Positions 32,903 through 41,853 of a DNA stretch of 44,770 bases are shown here, piece after piece (positions within the stretch are counted from its first letter, which is position 1; the number at the start of each line of letters is the position of its first letter). Both the position numbers and the translations under genes were made by a program. The stretch covers positions 1 through 44,770 of the forward strand of contig JAUHXV010000026.1 in the NCBI GenBank assembly GCA_030426765.1. Reading direction: 5' to 3'. The notes beneath the pieces are model-generated. The model was given only the letters and a program-made list of their open reading frames with translations, was not told the DNA's origin and did not search any database. The stretch is from Bacteroidia bacterium (GTDB lineage Bacteria; Bacteroidota; Bacteroidia; Chitinophagales; Saprospiraceae).

Positions 32903-35458
32903 CTAGCTTTTCGTGCGCATTTGTTCGATCAGGCCTTCGAGTTCCTGCTCTGAAAACATGAGCACTTCCCTGGGTTTGCTGCCTTCTGCGGGCCCCACAA
33001 TACCCATGGCCTGAAGCTGATCCATGATTCTTCCGGCGCGATTATACCCCAGCTTAAGTCTCCGCTGAATCATGGATGTGCTGCCATGCTGATTTTGCAC
33101 GACGAGACGCGCGGCGTCTTCAAACATATCATCGAGTTCAGCGTAGGTCATGCCGTCCGCTCCCTGGATCGGTTCGTCATCCCCAATGTACTCCGGAAGG
33201 AAGTATGGGTTCGGATACCCTTTCTGATCCGCGACGTGGTTGATGACGGATTCTACCTCCGGTGTATCGACAAATGCGCACTGGAGTCTGATCATATTGC
33301 TGCCAATCGACAGGAGCATATCGCCCTGTCCGATGAGTTGCTCCGCACCCCCGATATCCAGGATGGTACGGCTATCCACTTTCGACGCCACTTTGTAGGC
33401 CAAACGGGCAGGAAAGTTGGCTTTAATGACCCCGGTGATGATGTTGACGGATGGTCGCTGTGTGGCGATGATCAGGTGTATACCGACTGCTCGAGCGAGT
33501 TGCGCCAATCGGCTGATGGGCATTTCAACTTCCTTGCCCGCCGTCATAATGAGGTCGGCAAACTCATCGATCACGAGCACGATAAACGGCATAAACCGAT
33601 GTCCTTTCAGTGGGTTGAGCTGGCGGTTGACAAATTTTTCATTGTACTCGCGCAGGTTTCTGGAGTGTGCTTTCTTGAGCAGATCATAGCGGTCATCCAT
33701 CTCGATGCAAAGCGAGTTGAGGGTATAGATGACTTTTTTCGTTTCGGTGACGATCGGTTCTTTCTGATCCGGCAGAAAAGCGAGAAAGTGATTGGCGAGT
33801 TTCGCGTATGGAAATAACTCCACTTTCTTTGGATCGATCAGCACCAGTTTCAATTGTGACGGATGCTTGCGATAGAGCAGAGACATCAGCACGGTGTTGA
33901 TCCCCACGGACTTTCCTTGTCCGGTGGCACCGGCGATCAGCAGGTGAGGCATTTTCGCGAGGTCGGCGACAAACACTTCATTCGAAATCGTTTTGCCAAG
34001 GGCAATGGGCAGATCCATTTTTCCGGAAACAAACTTATCGGAATGAAGTACTTCCTTGAGCGAGACGATCTGCTTTTTCTTGTTAGGAACTTCAATCCCG
34101 ATGGTTCCTTTTCCCGGAATGGGCGCGATAATTCTTATCCCCAGCGCGGAGAGACTGAGGGCGATATCGTCCTCCAGGTTTTTGATTTTTGAAATACGTA
34201 TACCTGGTTTGGGGATGATCTCGTACAGCGTCACAGTAGGGCCGATGGTGGCGCGGATCTTGGTGATTTCGATTTTGTAATTGAGTAAGGTCTCGATGAT
34301 CTGATCCTTATTGGCTTCCACCTCTGCCCGGTCGATTTGAATGTTGCCATCCGAATATTCCTGAAGCAATTCGAGATGCGGAGATTCAAAAGAAGACAGA
34401 TCCAGCGTTGGGTCATAAGGTTCGCTGTGATCATCATTTTCCTGGTCCATCAGGAAGACTTTATCCTGGACACCACTGAATGATGAGGCTTCATCTTTAA
34501 AGCCTTTTGGATGTTCACCCTGCTCATTGATTTCCAATTCAGGCGTATCGTCCTCTTTGCTTTCCTCTGTGGAGGAGAAACTTTCAAGTTCCAGTTCAAG
34601 CGCTTCTATATCATCTACCTCACTTTCCTGTTCAGTATCGTCTCCGGTTTCCTTCATGTATTGATTCAGGAATCCGGGTCGTAACCCGGCATCTTCTTCT
34701 GCTTCTTCATTTTCCTCTTCCAGAGCGGTGAGCGGGTCTTCTGTTTCCTCAGTTTCCGGGCGAGGTTTTCTTTTAAAAAGATCAAATCCGAGATCGGCCA
34801 TGCTCATTTTCCATTCAGGCAATCTGAATTTTGAAAAAGTCATGAAATCGCCTTTCCACTGAATCGAAGGATTAAACTCTATGATAATCGTGGCTAGGAG
34901 TGTGAAGGCAAACACAAGGATTAAACCGGTGCTGCCCATGAAAGCTGAAAGCCACAGGGTGGTGGTTTCGCCAAAAGAACCTCCCCAGGGGAAGTTGGCC
35001 TCCGGAAAAATAAAAGCGAAAAACATGGACAGGTAGACCATGGTCAGGATTGATTTGCCAGCGCGGGAAAACCAGGGGGTGAGGGATACGCCTAAAAATT
35101 TACGTAGTCCCAGTCCGATCGCCAGGATAGGGAGTATGATGGATGGCGCGCCAAATCCCCAGTATATGATCGCATTACCGGTGACGGCGCCCAGTCTGCC
35201 CAGCCAGTTGCTCAGCACCAGGTCTCCTTCGCCTAATGCCTGGAAGGGCGTATTGAGGATTTTGTCCTGATCGATTTTCCAGGTGAGGAGGTAGGAAATG
35301 CATGCGACAAGGACAAAGACCCCGGCCATGACCACGAGCATCCCCATGAGTTTGGGGAGACGCTGATCCTTGATCAAAGGGGTGCTTTGGCTTCTCTTTT
35401 TAGCTGCAGACCGCCCTTTTGGGCCGGCTTTCTTCTTCTTCGGTACAAATATGGACAT
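32903..35458 (-). CDS. ftsK: DNA translocase FtsK
   Basis: Septum-located motor that moves chromosome ends during division. The basic N-terminus (PKKKKAGPKGRSAAKKRS) is followed by four or five membrane spans (about residues 35-190), a long acidic linker (about 230-370, rich in Glu/Asp), the alpha/beta motor with Walker A GATGQGKS near residue 510 and Walker B VLVIDEFAD near residue 630, and the C-terminal winged-helix gamma domain (STSMIQRRLKLGYNRAGRIM), which reads polar KOPS-like sequences. The 851-residue length is normal for the phylum. It is followed by lolA, which has its own promoter. Confidence 0.97.
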   Translation of the reverse strand: MSIFVPKKKKAGPKGRSAAKKRSQSTPLIKDQRLPKLMGMLVVMAGVFVLVACISYLLTWKIDQDKILNTPFQALGEGDLVLSNWLGRLGAVTGNAIIYWGFGAPSIILPILAIGLGLRKFLGVSLTPWFSRAGKSILTMVYLSMFFAFIFPEANFPWGGSFGETTTLWLSAFMGSTGLILVFAFTLLATIIIEFNPSIQWKGDFMTFSKFRLPEWKMSMADLGFDLFKRKPRPETEETEDPLTALEEENEEAEEDAGLRPGFLNQYMKETGDDTEQESEVDDIEALELELESFSSTEESKEDDTPELEINEQGEHPKGFKDEASSFSGVQDKVFLMDQENDDHSEPYDPTLDLSSFESPHLELLQEYSDGNIQIDRAEVEANKDQIIETLLNYKIEITKIRATIGPTVTLYEIIPKPGIRISKIKNLEDDIALSLSALGIRIIAPIPGKGTIGIEVPNKKKQIVSLKEVLHSDKFVSGKMDLPIALGKTISNEVFVADLAKMPHLLIAGATGQGKSVGINTVLMSLLYRKHPSQLKLVLIDPKKVELFPYAKLANHFLAFLPDQKEPIVTETKKVIYTLNSLCIEMDDRYDLLKKAHSRNLREYNEKFVNRQLNPLKGHRFMPFIVLVIDEFADLIMTAGKEVEMPISRLAQLARAVGIHLIIATQRPSVNIITGVIKANFPARLAYKVASKVDSRTILDIGGAEQLIGQGDMLLSIGSNMIRLQCAFVDTPEVESVINHVADQKGYPNPYFLPEYIGDDEPIQGADGMTYAELDDMFEDAARLVVQNQHGSTSMIQRRLKLGYNRAGRIMDQLQAMGIVGPAEGSKPREVLMFSEQELEGLIEQMRTKS

Positions 35459-35492
35459 AGTATAATGACTATTCCTGTCTTGGGATGACCCT

Positions 35493-35500
35493 CAAATATA
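35493..35500 (-). promoter_or_regulatory. -7 box of ftsK
   Basis: TATATTTG on the minus strand is an exact TAnnTTTG, 34 nt before the ftsK ATG. A TTG at 35526-35524 is 23 nt away, at the upper end of accepted spacing. Confidence 0.55.
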
Positions 35501-35608
35501 GTGCTATCTACACTAATTTAGTACAATATACATGATTTATTTTTTTAATATGTTTTTCAGGCTCCTGCTCCGGATTGGGATATTCTGACTATGGAACGTC
35601 AAAATAAT

Positions 35609-35616
35609 TACCTTTG
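35609..35616 (+). promoter_or_regulatory. -7 box of the saccharopine dehydrogenase-like gene
   Basis: TACCTTTG exactly matches TAnnTTTG and ends 34 nt before the ATG at 35651. No clear -33 element is seen. Confidence 0.55.
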
Positions 35617-35650
35617 GCGCCTCTTCAGAAATCATTAAATACACGTACAG

Positions 35651-36793
35651 ATGGACAAAATATTCATTGCAGGTTCCGGCGGAATAGGACGTGCGGCAGC
35701 CTTACTGATCCTGGACGCTCAGGAGTGGAAATGCGAAGTGGTGATCGGGGATACCGTAAGGCAGCAACTGGAAGATGCACATGAATGGATCCATCGGGGG
35801 ATCGGACACACCCAGGGACTGAGCGCTTTTATCATGCCCGAAGACGGCAATCAGGAAGCCTTTGCCAATGTCCTGGAAGATGCCGACGTTCTCCTGGATT
35901 GCCTGCCCGGCCGTTTTGCTCCGGCGATGGCCCGTCTGTGTATCACCTACGGATTGCATTATGTCAACCTGACGGAGTACGTCAACGAGACCAATGAGAT
36001 AAAAGAGCTTGCCAAAGATGCTGAAACGGGATTTATCCTCCAGACCGGATTAGCTCCCGGATATATTAACAACCTGGGGGTACATCTGGCAGAGACGTTT
36101 ATGAATCGGTATGAGGTAGACAAATTGGAAAAGCTATCCATGCGTGTTGGGGCGCTGTCTCAGTTTTGTGAGTCACCCCACTACTATGGGTTTACCTGGA
36201 GTTCTATTGGGGTCGCCACTGAATATGTAAAGAACTCAATTGCTGTCCGGAACCATGAAATTGTTTCGCTTCCATCTTTATCCGAACCGGAAACTATTGT
36301 GATCAATGGTCGTGTGTATGAAGCAGATCTTACCAGTGGCGGAGCTGCGGATTTGCCTGAAGAGTTTAAAGATCAGATCAGGCATTTAGATTACAAGACG
36401 ATTCGCTATCCGGGGCATTATGACTGGGTGAGAAGTTATCTAAAAACGCTTTCAGATCCCCCTTCCCAGATCGGTCAATTAGAAGAGCACATGGTGAAAA
36501 ATATTCCACACATGGAAGATGATGTAGTGGTTATCTATGCCTATGTCACCGGTTACGATCAGCAGGGCAAACTTCGTGCCTTGCATAGCACGCAGTTTGT
36601 TTATCCACTGATCATAGGCGGAATCACCTTGCGCGCTATTCAGACATGTACGGCAGCGCCTATGGTGGAATGTGCCAAACTGCTATTGTCAGGAGAGTAC
36701 AAAGGTGTGATCACGCAAAGTCAGATCGATCCGGCTGCAATTTTGCAAGGCACGATCGTTCGCCAGGCGTATGCCAGCTATCACGAAGAGTGA
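35651..36793 (+). CDS. Saccharopine dehydrogenase-family oxidoreductase
   Basis: A 380-residue NAD(P)-dependent enzyme. The N-terminal Rossmann motif IAGSGGIGRAAALLIL starts at residue 5. The middle part has DVLLDCLPGRFAP and the substrate-domain segment GFILQTGLAPGYINNLGVHLAE, typical of saccharopine dehydrogenase-like proteins. It could act in lysine metabolism (saccharopine or lysine dehydrogenase type) or another reaction of this broad family; no lysine gene is nearby to decide. It has its own promoter and its end overlaps the tail of the opposite-strand gene at 36781 by 13 nt. Confidence 0.82.
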   Translation: MDKIFIAGSGGIGRAAALLILDAQEWKCEVVIGDTVRQQLEDAHEWIHRGIGHTQGLSAFIMPEDGNQEAFANVLEDADVLLDCLPGRFAPAMARLCITYGLHYVNLTEYVNETNEIKELAKDAETGFILQTGLAPGYINNLGVHLAETFMNRYEVDKLEKLSMRVGALSQFCESPHYYGFTWSSIGVATEYVKNSIAVRNHEIVSLPSLSEPETIVINGRVYEADLTSGGAADLPEEFKDQIRHLDYKTIRYPGHYDWVRSYLKTLSDPPSQIGQLEEHMVKNIPHMEDDVVVIYAYVTGYDQQGKLRALHSTQFVYPLIIGGITLRAIQTCTAAPMVECAKLLLSGEYKGVITQSQIDPAAILQGTIVRQAYASYHEE

Positions 36794-37287
36794 TCATTAA
36801 ACGCATGTCGAAGGTCCTGCAGTAGCAATTGATCCATGAAGTCAAGGGTGTTTTTTCCGATCATACCCAGCAGGTAAGAAATAATCAGGGCGCCCGTTAT
36901 CTGACCCAGCTGTCTGTCTTCGCTGACAAGAATCGCATACAGAAATCCAATGGCGATCAGAATGCCGAGAATCAACAGATAGGGATACCATTTCTCCCAG
37001 GCAAGTTTGCGTAATAAGAAATAAGCCGTGACATCTTCCAGCGTCGCCCCTGTCGGTCTATCCAGGAGATGAAGAAGTTCGTTCCTGTGTGTGAAAAGAT
37101 ACCAGCTAAAGCCGAGACCAAGCGCGACCCATTGCACACCCAGTGCCTGTAGTAATACGTTTGACGGGAAGGTCACATAGAATAACAATCCAAGCGGAAG
37201 AGCACATGCAGCGATATACCCAAACATCCGCAAGCGCCTCCGCACCTGGAGACGAAATCTGATCAGACGTTCCCCATCAATGCGCAT
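36781..37287 (-). CDS. Inner-membrane protein of unknown function
   Basis: A 168-residue protein with a basic N-terminus (RLIRFRLQVRRRLRMF) and four likely membrane spans near residues 20-40, 45-66, 98-118 and 126-144. It ends in a soluble Asp/His-rich tail. No family was recognised. It begins 14 nt after the CBS-domain gene on the same strand, so the two are probably co-transcribed, hinting that the CBS protein may sense a ligand for this membrane protein. Its last 13 nt overlap the end of the convergent dehydrogenase gene. Confidence 0.65.
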   Translation of the reverse strand: MRIDGERLIRFRLQVRRRLRMFGYIAACALPLGLLFYVTFPSNVLLQALGVQWVALGLGFSWYLFTHRNELLHLLDRPTGATLEDVTAYFLLRKLAWEKWYPYLLILGILIAIGFLYAILVSEDRQLGQITGALIISYLLGMIGKNTLDFMDQLLLQDLRHAFNDHSS

Positions 37288-37301
37288 GGAGCATCGTCAA
37301 A

Positions 37302-37703
37302 TTATATGACCTGGGTCGGATATTCTTTATGAAACTCGTATTTGATGACGTCAAATGATGTGACGATTCCTTTCAGTTCGCCATTTTCCACAATCGGTAC
37401 AGCGTGAAATAAGTTTTCGAGAAACAATTCGGCGGCCGAACCTACCTTATCTTTTGGTTCGAGGGTAGCCACTTTCTGTGTCATCACATCCTTAATAAGG
37501 ACGTTATGATAATCGTGGCCTGAATCAATCAATTTAAACATGTCGTAGGTCGTCAGGATGCCGACAAGCCGGGTGCCCCGGACGATAGGGAGGTGATGAA
37601 CCCTGTTTTTCATAAAAACATCTCTGGCCACACTCAGTTTATCATCGGGTCCTGCAGTAATGACTTTTGTGGTCATAATGGAGGATAAAGGTTCATTCAT
37701 CAT
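37302..37703 (-). CDS. CBS-domain pair protein
   Basis: About 133 residues consisting of two CBS motifs (Bateman module) and little else: MTTKVITAGPDDKLSVARDVFMKN...VGILTTYDMFK and DVMTQKVATLEPKDKVGSAAELF...GIVTSFDVIKYE. Such modules bind adenine nucleotides such as AMP, ATP or S-adenosylmethionine and switch partner proteins. The start at 37703 (or one codon later) is preferred to 37772, which would add 23 residues before the family start. It is followed by the membrane-protein gene after 14 nt. Confidence 0.85.
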   Translation of the reverse strand: MMNEPLSSIMTTKVITAGPDDKLSVARDVFMKNRVHHLPIVRGTRLVGILTTYDMFKLIDSGHDYHNVLIKDVMTQKVATLEPKDKVGSAAELFLENLFHAVPIVENGELKGIVTSFDVIKYEFHKEYPTQVI

Positions 37704-37976
37704 ATTCGTTAGGTGTTTGAAGTAATAAAAAGTTAAGTTGTGATTCCCTCTCCAAAGAATGGATAGCGACAAAATATAAAAAACAATTTATTGAAACTAA
37801 AGGTTTTGATGACCTAATTCATATTAAATAAAAACATAATATTTAATCATCAGCGATATAAGTTATTGAATGACAAGTGTGGTTTATTTTTGGAAATAAA
37901 ATTTTAAACGTTTTCTGACCGCCAGACGTCAATTGAAATGAGCCTGCTCGCTCCGTTGGTAAGGCAGCCTATGGCC

Positions 37977-38003
37977 TTGTGATAAAACGGGATTGTACCT
38001 TTG
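37977..38003 (+). promoter_or_regulatory. Promoter of the 38022-39961 gene pair
   Basis: TTG at 37977-37979, a 16-nt spacer and an exact TACCTTTG at 37996-38003 form a good Bacteroidota promoter. It overlaps the possible TTG start at 38001 and so supports the ATG at 38022. Confidence 0.65.
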
Positions 38004-38021
38004 CCCACCACAAATCAACAC

Positions 38022-38726
38022 ATGAAGGTTCACCTGATCCAGGATACGATTCACTCTTTTTTAACAAAGCACTCAGACGCAGATGCACCAGATTGGCGAT
38101 ATCCGCACAGCATGATCCAAGCCTTTCAGGCGCACTGGGAGGATCCGCCCGATGACACGCTGGCTAATGTGTATGATTTGTGTTTGAAGAGTACGTACAC
38201 TCAGCGCTGGTGGAAGCGGGAACAATACCGACCCAAAGAAATTATGCTGCAACTCATTGGGGCAAACACCGAACTCGCGATCGTGGCCTGGAAGGACTTG
38301 CTTAATGAAAGCACTGACCTGGAAGGCAGGCTCGGCCGATTTTCATTTTATTGCGATGAACTCCTCAAAATACTTCGTGCCGGAAACGTTCGCACTGTCG
38401 ATGCGTATCATCACCAGGATGCGGCTATGGTAAGTTTGTACCTGGCAGGCCGGTATCCCGATCAGTATGCTTTGTATCCGGGACTCACAGCTTTTCAGAA
38501 TTTTTGCCGTGCGATTGGAAGTCCGGAAATCCCACCTGTCGATGACCTTGTGCGCTACAAAAAGGTGTCGAAAGTGGTGCATACGTTTTTGCAGAAAGAT
38601 GATCGATATGAAAGTGTCGTGAAGCACAGAGAACGCACCGGACAAGGAGTCAGGTTATACCCATTCCAAATGAGTTATGAGGTGATCGCTTTTGAAGCCG
38701 AACGGTTTAAAAACAAGCAGCAATGA
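38022..38726 (+). CDS. Conserved hypothetical protein, weakly McrB N-terminus-like
   Basis: A 234-residue soluble, mostly helical protein with many Trp/Tyr/His residues (RWWKREQYRPKE). The segment DAAMVSLYLAGRYPDQYALYPGLTAFQNFCRAIG, split over residues about 132-165, recalls the region before the AAA+ domain of some McrB-like and restriction-associated proteins. The likeness is from memory and weak, and there is no ATPase or nuclease motif here. Its last four bases overlap the start of the flavoprotein gene (ATGA), so the two are translated together. Function unknown. Confidence 0.7.
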   Translation: MKVHLIQDTIHSFLTKHSDADAPDWRYPHSMIQAFQAHWEDPPDDTLANVYDLCLKSTYTQRWWKREQYRPKEIMLQLIGANTELAIVAWKDLLNESTDLEGRLGRFSFYCDELLKILRAGNVRTVDAYHHQDAAMVSLYLAGRYPDQYALYPGLTAFQNFCRAIGSPEIPPVDDLVRYKKVSKVVHTFLQKDDRYESVVKHRERTGQGVRLYPFQMSYEVIAFEAERFKNKQQ

Positions 38727-39961
38727 CGTATGATCTGGTTGTGATCGGTGCAGGGGCCGGCGGATGTTTTGCTTCCATTCGCCTTGCCGAGTGTATGCCC
38801 GGAGCAAAAATATGCGTACTCGAATCAGCGCGAAAGCCACTATCCAAGGTTGAGGTCTCGGGAGGCGGCAGATGTAATGTCACACATGCGTGTTTTGATC
38901 CTCAAGAGCTGACCACATACTACCCAAGAGGTTCAAAGGAATTATTAGGATCTTTCCATCGCTTCCAACCGGCGGATATGGTGCAGTGGCTGGAAGAAAA
39001 AGGAGTTCGCCTGAAGACAGAAGCAGATGGCCGTATGTTTCCGGTTACCAATTCTTCACAGACCATTATAGATTGTTTTCTGACCGCCATGCGAAAGATG
39101 AAAGTGGAACTGAGAACTTCCACGCGTGCCAACCGATGGTCGCAGCAGGAGGATGGCAGCTGGGAAGTTGAATTATATGAAGGGACGATCCTTTCTTCAA
39201 AGTATCTTTTGATTGCGAGTGGAAGTGATAAACGCACATGGGATCATCTTCGTGACACAGGACACCATATTATATCACCGGTGCCTTCGTTGTTTACCTT
39301 TAATATCAAAGACAAAAAACTAAATGCACTCCTCGGAGTCAGTAAAGAAGAGGTGATCGTCACACTTCCAAAATATTCCTTCACCACTTCAGGTCCTTTG
39401 CTGATCACGCATTGGGGATTCAGCGGTCCTGCGGTATTAAAATTGTCGGCTTGGGCGGCGCGTGAATTGTACGATGCCAATTATGTGTTTGACGCAGCCA
39501 TAAACTGGTTAGGCGATGAAGATGATGAGGCCGTTAGCATGTATTTGAAAAACGGAATTGCAGTTCAGGGTAAAAAGCAAGTGGACAATCTTCCGCTTGC
39601 GGGTTTTCCTTCCCGCCTCTGGAAATATCTGTGTCAGCGGGCCGGATTGCCGGGTCAGGTGACCTTTGGAGAAATGAGTAAGCAACATACCGAAGCTATA
39701 CACATGGTGCTGATGCAGGATACGTATCGCGTCACCGGAAAGAGTACGTTTAAAGAAGAATTTGTCACTGCCGGTGGAGTCGACCTGAAGGATATCGATA
39801 TGCGGAGGTTTGAGAGTAAAGTTACACCAGGCTTGTTTATTGTGGGTGAAGCATTGAACATAGATGCACTCACAGGAGGTTTTAACTTCCAGGCGGCATG
39901 GACTGGTGGTGAACTCGCTGCGCAGGCGATCGCGGAGAAAATTTCTGCATCGGATCATTAA
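38723..39961 (+). CDS. BaiN/HI0933-family flavoprotein
   Basis: NAD(P)/FAD-dependent oxidoreductase of 412 residues. The FAD dinucleotide-binding motif is GAGAGGCFASIRLAE near residue 8. The HI0933 signature VSGGGRCNVTHA lies near residue 46. The C-terminal FAD contact GLFIVGEALNIDALTGGFNFQAAWTGG is diagnostic of the family, which includes bile-acid BaiN; the physiological substrate in free-living bacteria is unknown. It is translationally coupled to the preceding unknown gene. Confidence 0.9.
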   Translation: MTYDLVVIGAGAGGCFASIRLAECMPGAKICVLESARKPLSKVEVSGGGRCNVTHACFDPQELTTYYPRGSKELLGSFHRFQPADMVQWLEEKGVRLKTEADGRMFPVTNSSQTIIDCFLTAMRKMKVELRTSTRANRWSQQEDGSWEVELYEGTILSSKYLLIASGSDKRTWDHLRDTGHHIISPVPSLFTFNIKDKKLNALLGVSKEEVIVTLPKYSFTTSGPLLITHWGFSGPAVLKLSAWAARELYDANYVFDAAINWLGDEDDEAVSMYLKNGIAVQGKKQVDNLPLAGFPSRLWKYLCQRAGLPGQVTFGEMSKQHTEAIHMVLMQDTYRVTGKSTFKEEFVTAGGVDLKDIDMRRFESKVTPGLFIVGEALNIDALTGGFNFQAAWTGGELAAQAIAEKISASDH

Positions 39962-40010
39962 TTTTTTTCAATCATTTTTTATTAGGCAGTTCGTTGCGGC
40001 ATTTCCAATC

Positions 40011-40038
40011 GGTTTTGATAACTTCATCAGTCAAAACC
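40011..40038 (+). promoter_or_regulatory. Inverted repeat just upstream of a start codon
   Basis: GGTTTTGA (40011-40018) and TCAAAACC (40031-40038) are perfect complements separated by 12 nt. The repeat can be extended outward with ATCGG/CCGAT, the right side having a 4-nt insertion. It ends 7 nt before the ATG at 40046, so it could be an operator or an mRNA hairpin hiding the ribosome entry region. Confidence 0.45.
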
Positions 40039-40045
40039 AACCGAT

Positions 40046-41497
40046 ATGCCCAAACGTAATTCACGAAGATCATTTATTCAGCAATCTGCCCTCGCCGCAG
40101 CAGGGTTTATGATCGTGCCCCGTCATGTGCTGGGGCGCGGGTACAGGTCTCCGAGTGACAAACTTAATATTGCTTTTGTAGGCGCAGGAGGACGCGGTGC
40201 CAATCATGTTGATGATCTGAGTGGAGAAAACATCGTTGCTTTTTGTGATGTGGATGAAGTGAGAGCAGCTTCTACGTTTGAAAAGTATCCGGATGTTCCG
40301 CGTTTTAAAGATTACCGCAAGATGCTGGATAAGATGTCCGGGCAGATTGATGCGGTTGTGATCTCGACCCCTGACCATACGCATACACTTCCGGCTTTGG
40401 CTGCGATGCAGTTAGGCAAGCATGTCTATGTAGAAAAACCATTGACGCATAATATTGGTGAGGCCCGACAATTGCTGGAAGCTTCCAGGAAGTATAAGGT
40501 GGTTACACAAATGGGTAATCAGGGCGCTAGTATGGATTGCAATGCGGAGTTTGCCGAACTGGTTCAGGGTGGTGCTATCGGCGATGTGCATACTGCCCAT
40601 GTGTGGACTAACCGCCCGGTATGGCCGCAGGGTGTGCCGACTCCGGTGGATAAGCATAAGGTACCTAAGACTCTGGATTGGAACTTATGGCTGGGGCCTG
40701 CACCGTATCGAGATTATCATCCGAGTTATTTGCCTTTCAAGTGGCGGGGCTGGTGGGATTTTGGTACCGGTGCATTGGGCGATATGGGATGCCATTTGTT
40801 GGATCCGGTGTATCGGGCATTGCGATTGGATGCGCCTGTTTCTGCCGAAGCCAATTGTACCACGATGTGGGTCGGCGATTTTGTCGAGGCTAATTATGTG
40901 GATTCGTGTCCGCCATCCAGCCAGGTGAAATTGGAGTTTGCGCAAAGAATACCTATGGAAAAGGTGAATGGTCATGATTTAATCGATTTTAATAATGTCA
41001 GACCCGCGTGTACACTTTGGTGGTATGATGGAGGTTTGAGACCTCCTCGCCCGGAAGAGCTGGGTTCGAATGATCCGTTTGGAAATTGGGATGGCGGTAT
41101 TTTGCTTGAAGGGGAGAAAGGAAAAATCATTGCCAGTAATTATGGGGATGATGCCAGGGTGTTGACGAAGTCAGGTATTCAGAAAGTAGTTGGAATGAGA
41201 ACGCAGCCAAGGTATACAGGCAAGCATCAGGAAGTATGGGCGGAGGCCTGTAAGGGAAATGGGCAGGCGAGTTCGCCGTTTGACTATGCCGTTCCCCTGA
41301 CGGAAACGCTTCTGATGGGTAATCTGGCGGTGCGGTGTTATGATTATAAGACGTTGAAGCCCGGTGCGAATGAAAATGGATGGGCGCCTTGGGAGTATCC
41401 TGGACGTATTCGTTTGGATTGGGATTCGAAGGATATGCGGGTCACTAATTTTGAGGCGGCCAATCAGTTTATCTCCCGTGAGGCGAGAGCATTTTAG
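40046..41497 (+). CDS. Tat-exported Gfo/Idh/MocA-family oxidoreductase
   Basis: A 483-residue protein with a twin-arginine signal (NSRRSFIQQSALAAAGFMIV) and therefore exported folded, with its nucleotide, by the Tat system (tatC is at 10371). The mature part starts with the Rossmann motif NIAFVGAGGRGANHV and has the family EKP motif (YVEKPLTHNIGEARQLLEAS), then a large C-terminal alpha/beta domain with conserved WGLGP-like NLWLGPAPYRDYHP and FGTGALGDMGCHLLDPVYRA. Exported members of this group usually act on sugars or inositols; the substrate is unknown. It stands alone, 84 nt after the flavoprotein gene. Confidence 0.9.
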   Translation: MPKRNSRRSFIQQSALAAAGFMIVPRHVLGRGYRSPSDKLNIAFVGAGGRGANHVDDLSGENIVAFCDVDEVRAASTFEKYPDVPRFKDYRKMLDKMSGQIDAVVISTPDHTHTLPALAAMQLGKHVYVEKPLTHNIGEARQLLEASRKYKVVTQMGNQGASMDCNAEFAELVQGGAIGDVHTAHVWTNRPVWPQGVPTPVDKHKVPKTLDWNLWLGPAPYRDYHPSYLPFKWRGWWDFGTGALGDMGCHLLDPVYRALRLDAPVSAEANCTTMWVGDFVEANYVDSCPPSSQVKLEFAQRIPMEKVNGHDLIDFNNVRPACTLWWYDGGLRPPRPEELGSNDPFGNWDGGILLEGEKGKIIASNYGDDARVLTKSGIQKVVGMRTQPRYTGKHQEVWAEACKGNGQASSPFDYAVPLTETLLMGNLAVRCYDYKTLKPGANENGWAPWEYPGRIRLDWDSKDMRVTNFEAANQFISREARAF

Positions 41498-41760
41498 AGA
41501 TCGGTAGCCGGAGAAAGTCAGTGCAATATCACTGGCATTCAGGAGGTTGTATGTGAGGGTAGGGATTTTGGTTTACTGCGTGAATGGATCCTTGTCGCTC
41601 ACTGGCGTGTGATGGATCGTTTTCGTGGTGAATTCGGGAGTGAAAAGCTGTAGAATTTATATATTTGCGCCTCCTAAAGTCGACAGGGCGATAGGAAGTT
41701 GAACGATTGACAGAACAAATTATAAGCCTAAAGACTTGATTCCTAGTGGAATGGAGTTCT
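41498..41760. other. Intergenic region and tRNA leader
   Basis: No gene is seen. It contains a small inverted repeat CAGTG/CACTG near 41519-41537, the tRNA promoter at 41660-41667, and a perfect 5-bp hairpin ATTCC-tagt-GGAAT at 41739-41752, ending 8 nt before tRNA-Ser, which may help 5' processing. Confidence 0.4.
41660..41667 (+). promoter_or_regulatory. -7 box of the tRNA-Ser/tRNA-Pro transcript
   Basis: TATATTTG exactly matches TAnnTTTG. A TTCG at 41633-41636 with a 23-nt spacer is a possible weak -33 element. The implied leader before tRNA-Ser is about 85 nt. Confidence 0.55.
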
Positions 41761-41853
41761 GGTGAGGTGGGTGAGTGGCTTAAACCAACGGTTTGCTAAA
41801 CCGTCGTACTCTGTAAAGGGGTACCGAGGGTTCGAATCCCTCCCTCACCGCCA
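41761..41853 (+). tRNA. tRNA-Ser (anticodon GCT)
   Basis: A class II tRNA with a long variable arm. The acceptor stem GGTGAGG (41761-41767) pairs with CCTCACC (41843-41849), the discriminator is G41850, and CCA is encoded at 41851-41853. The anticodon stem is 41788-41792 with 41800-41804, and the loop carries GCT at 41795-41797, which reads AGC/AGU serine codons. The T-arm is GAGGG-TTCGAAT-CCCTC. Confidence 0.97.
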
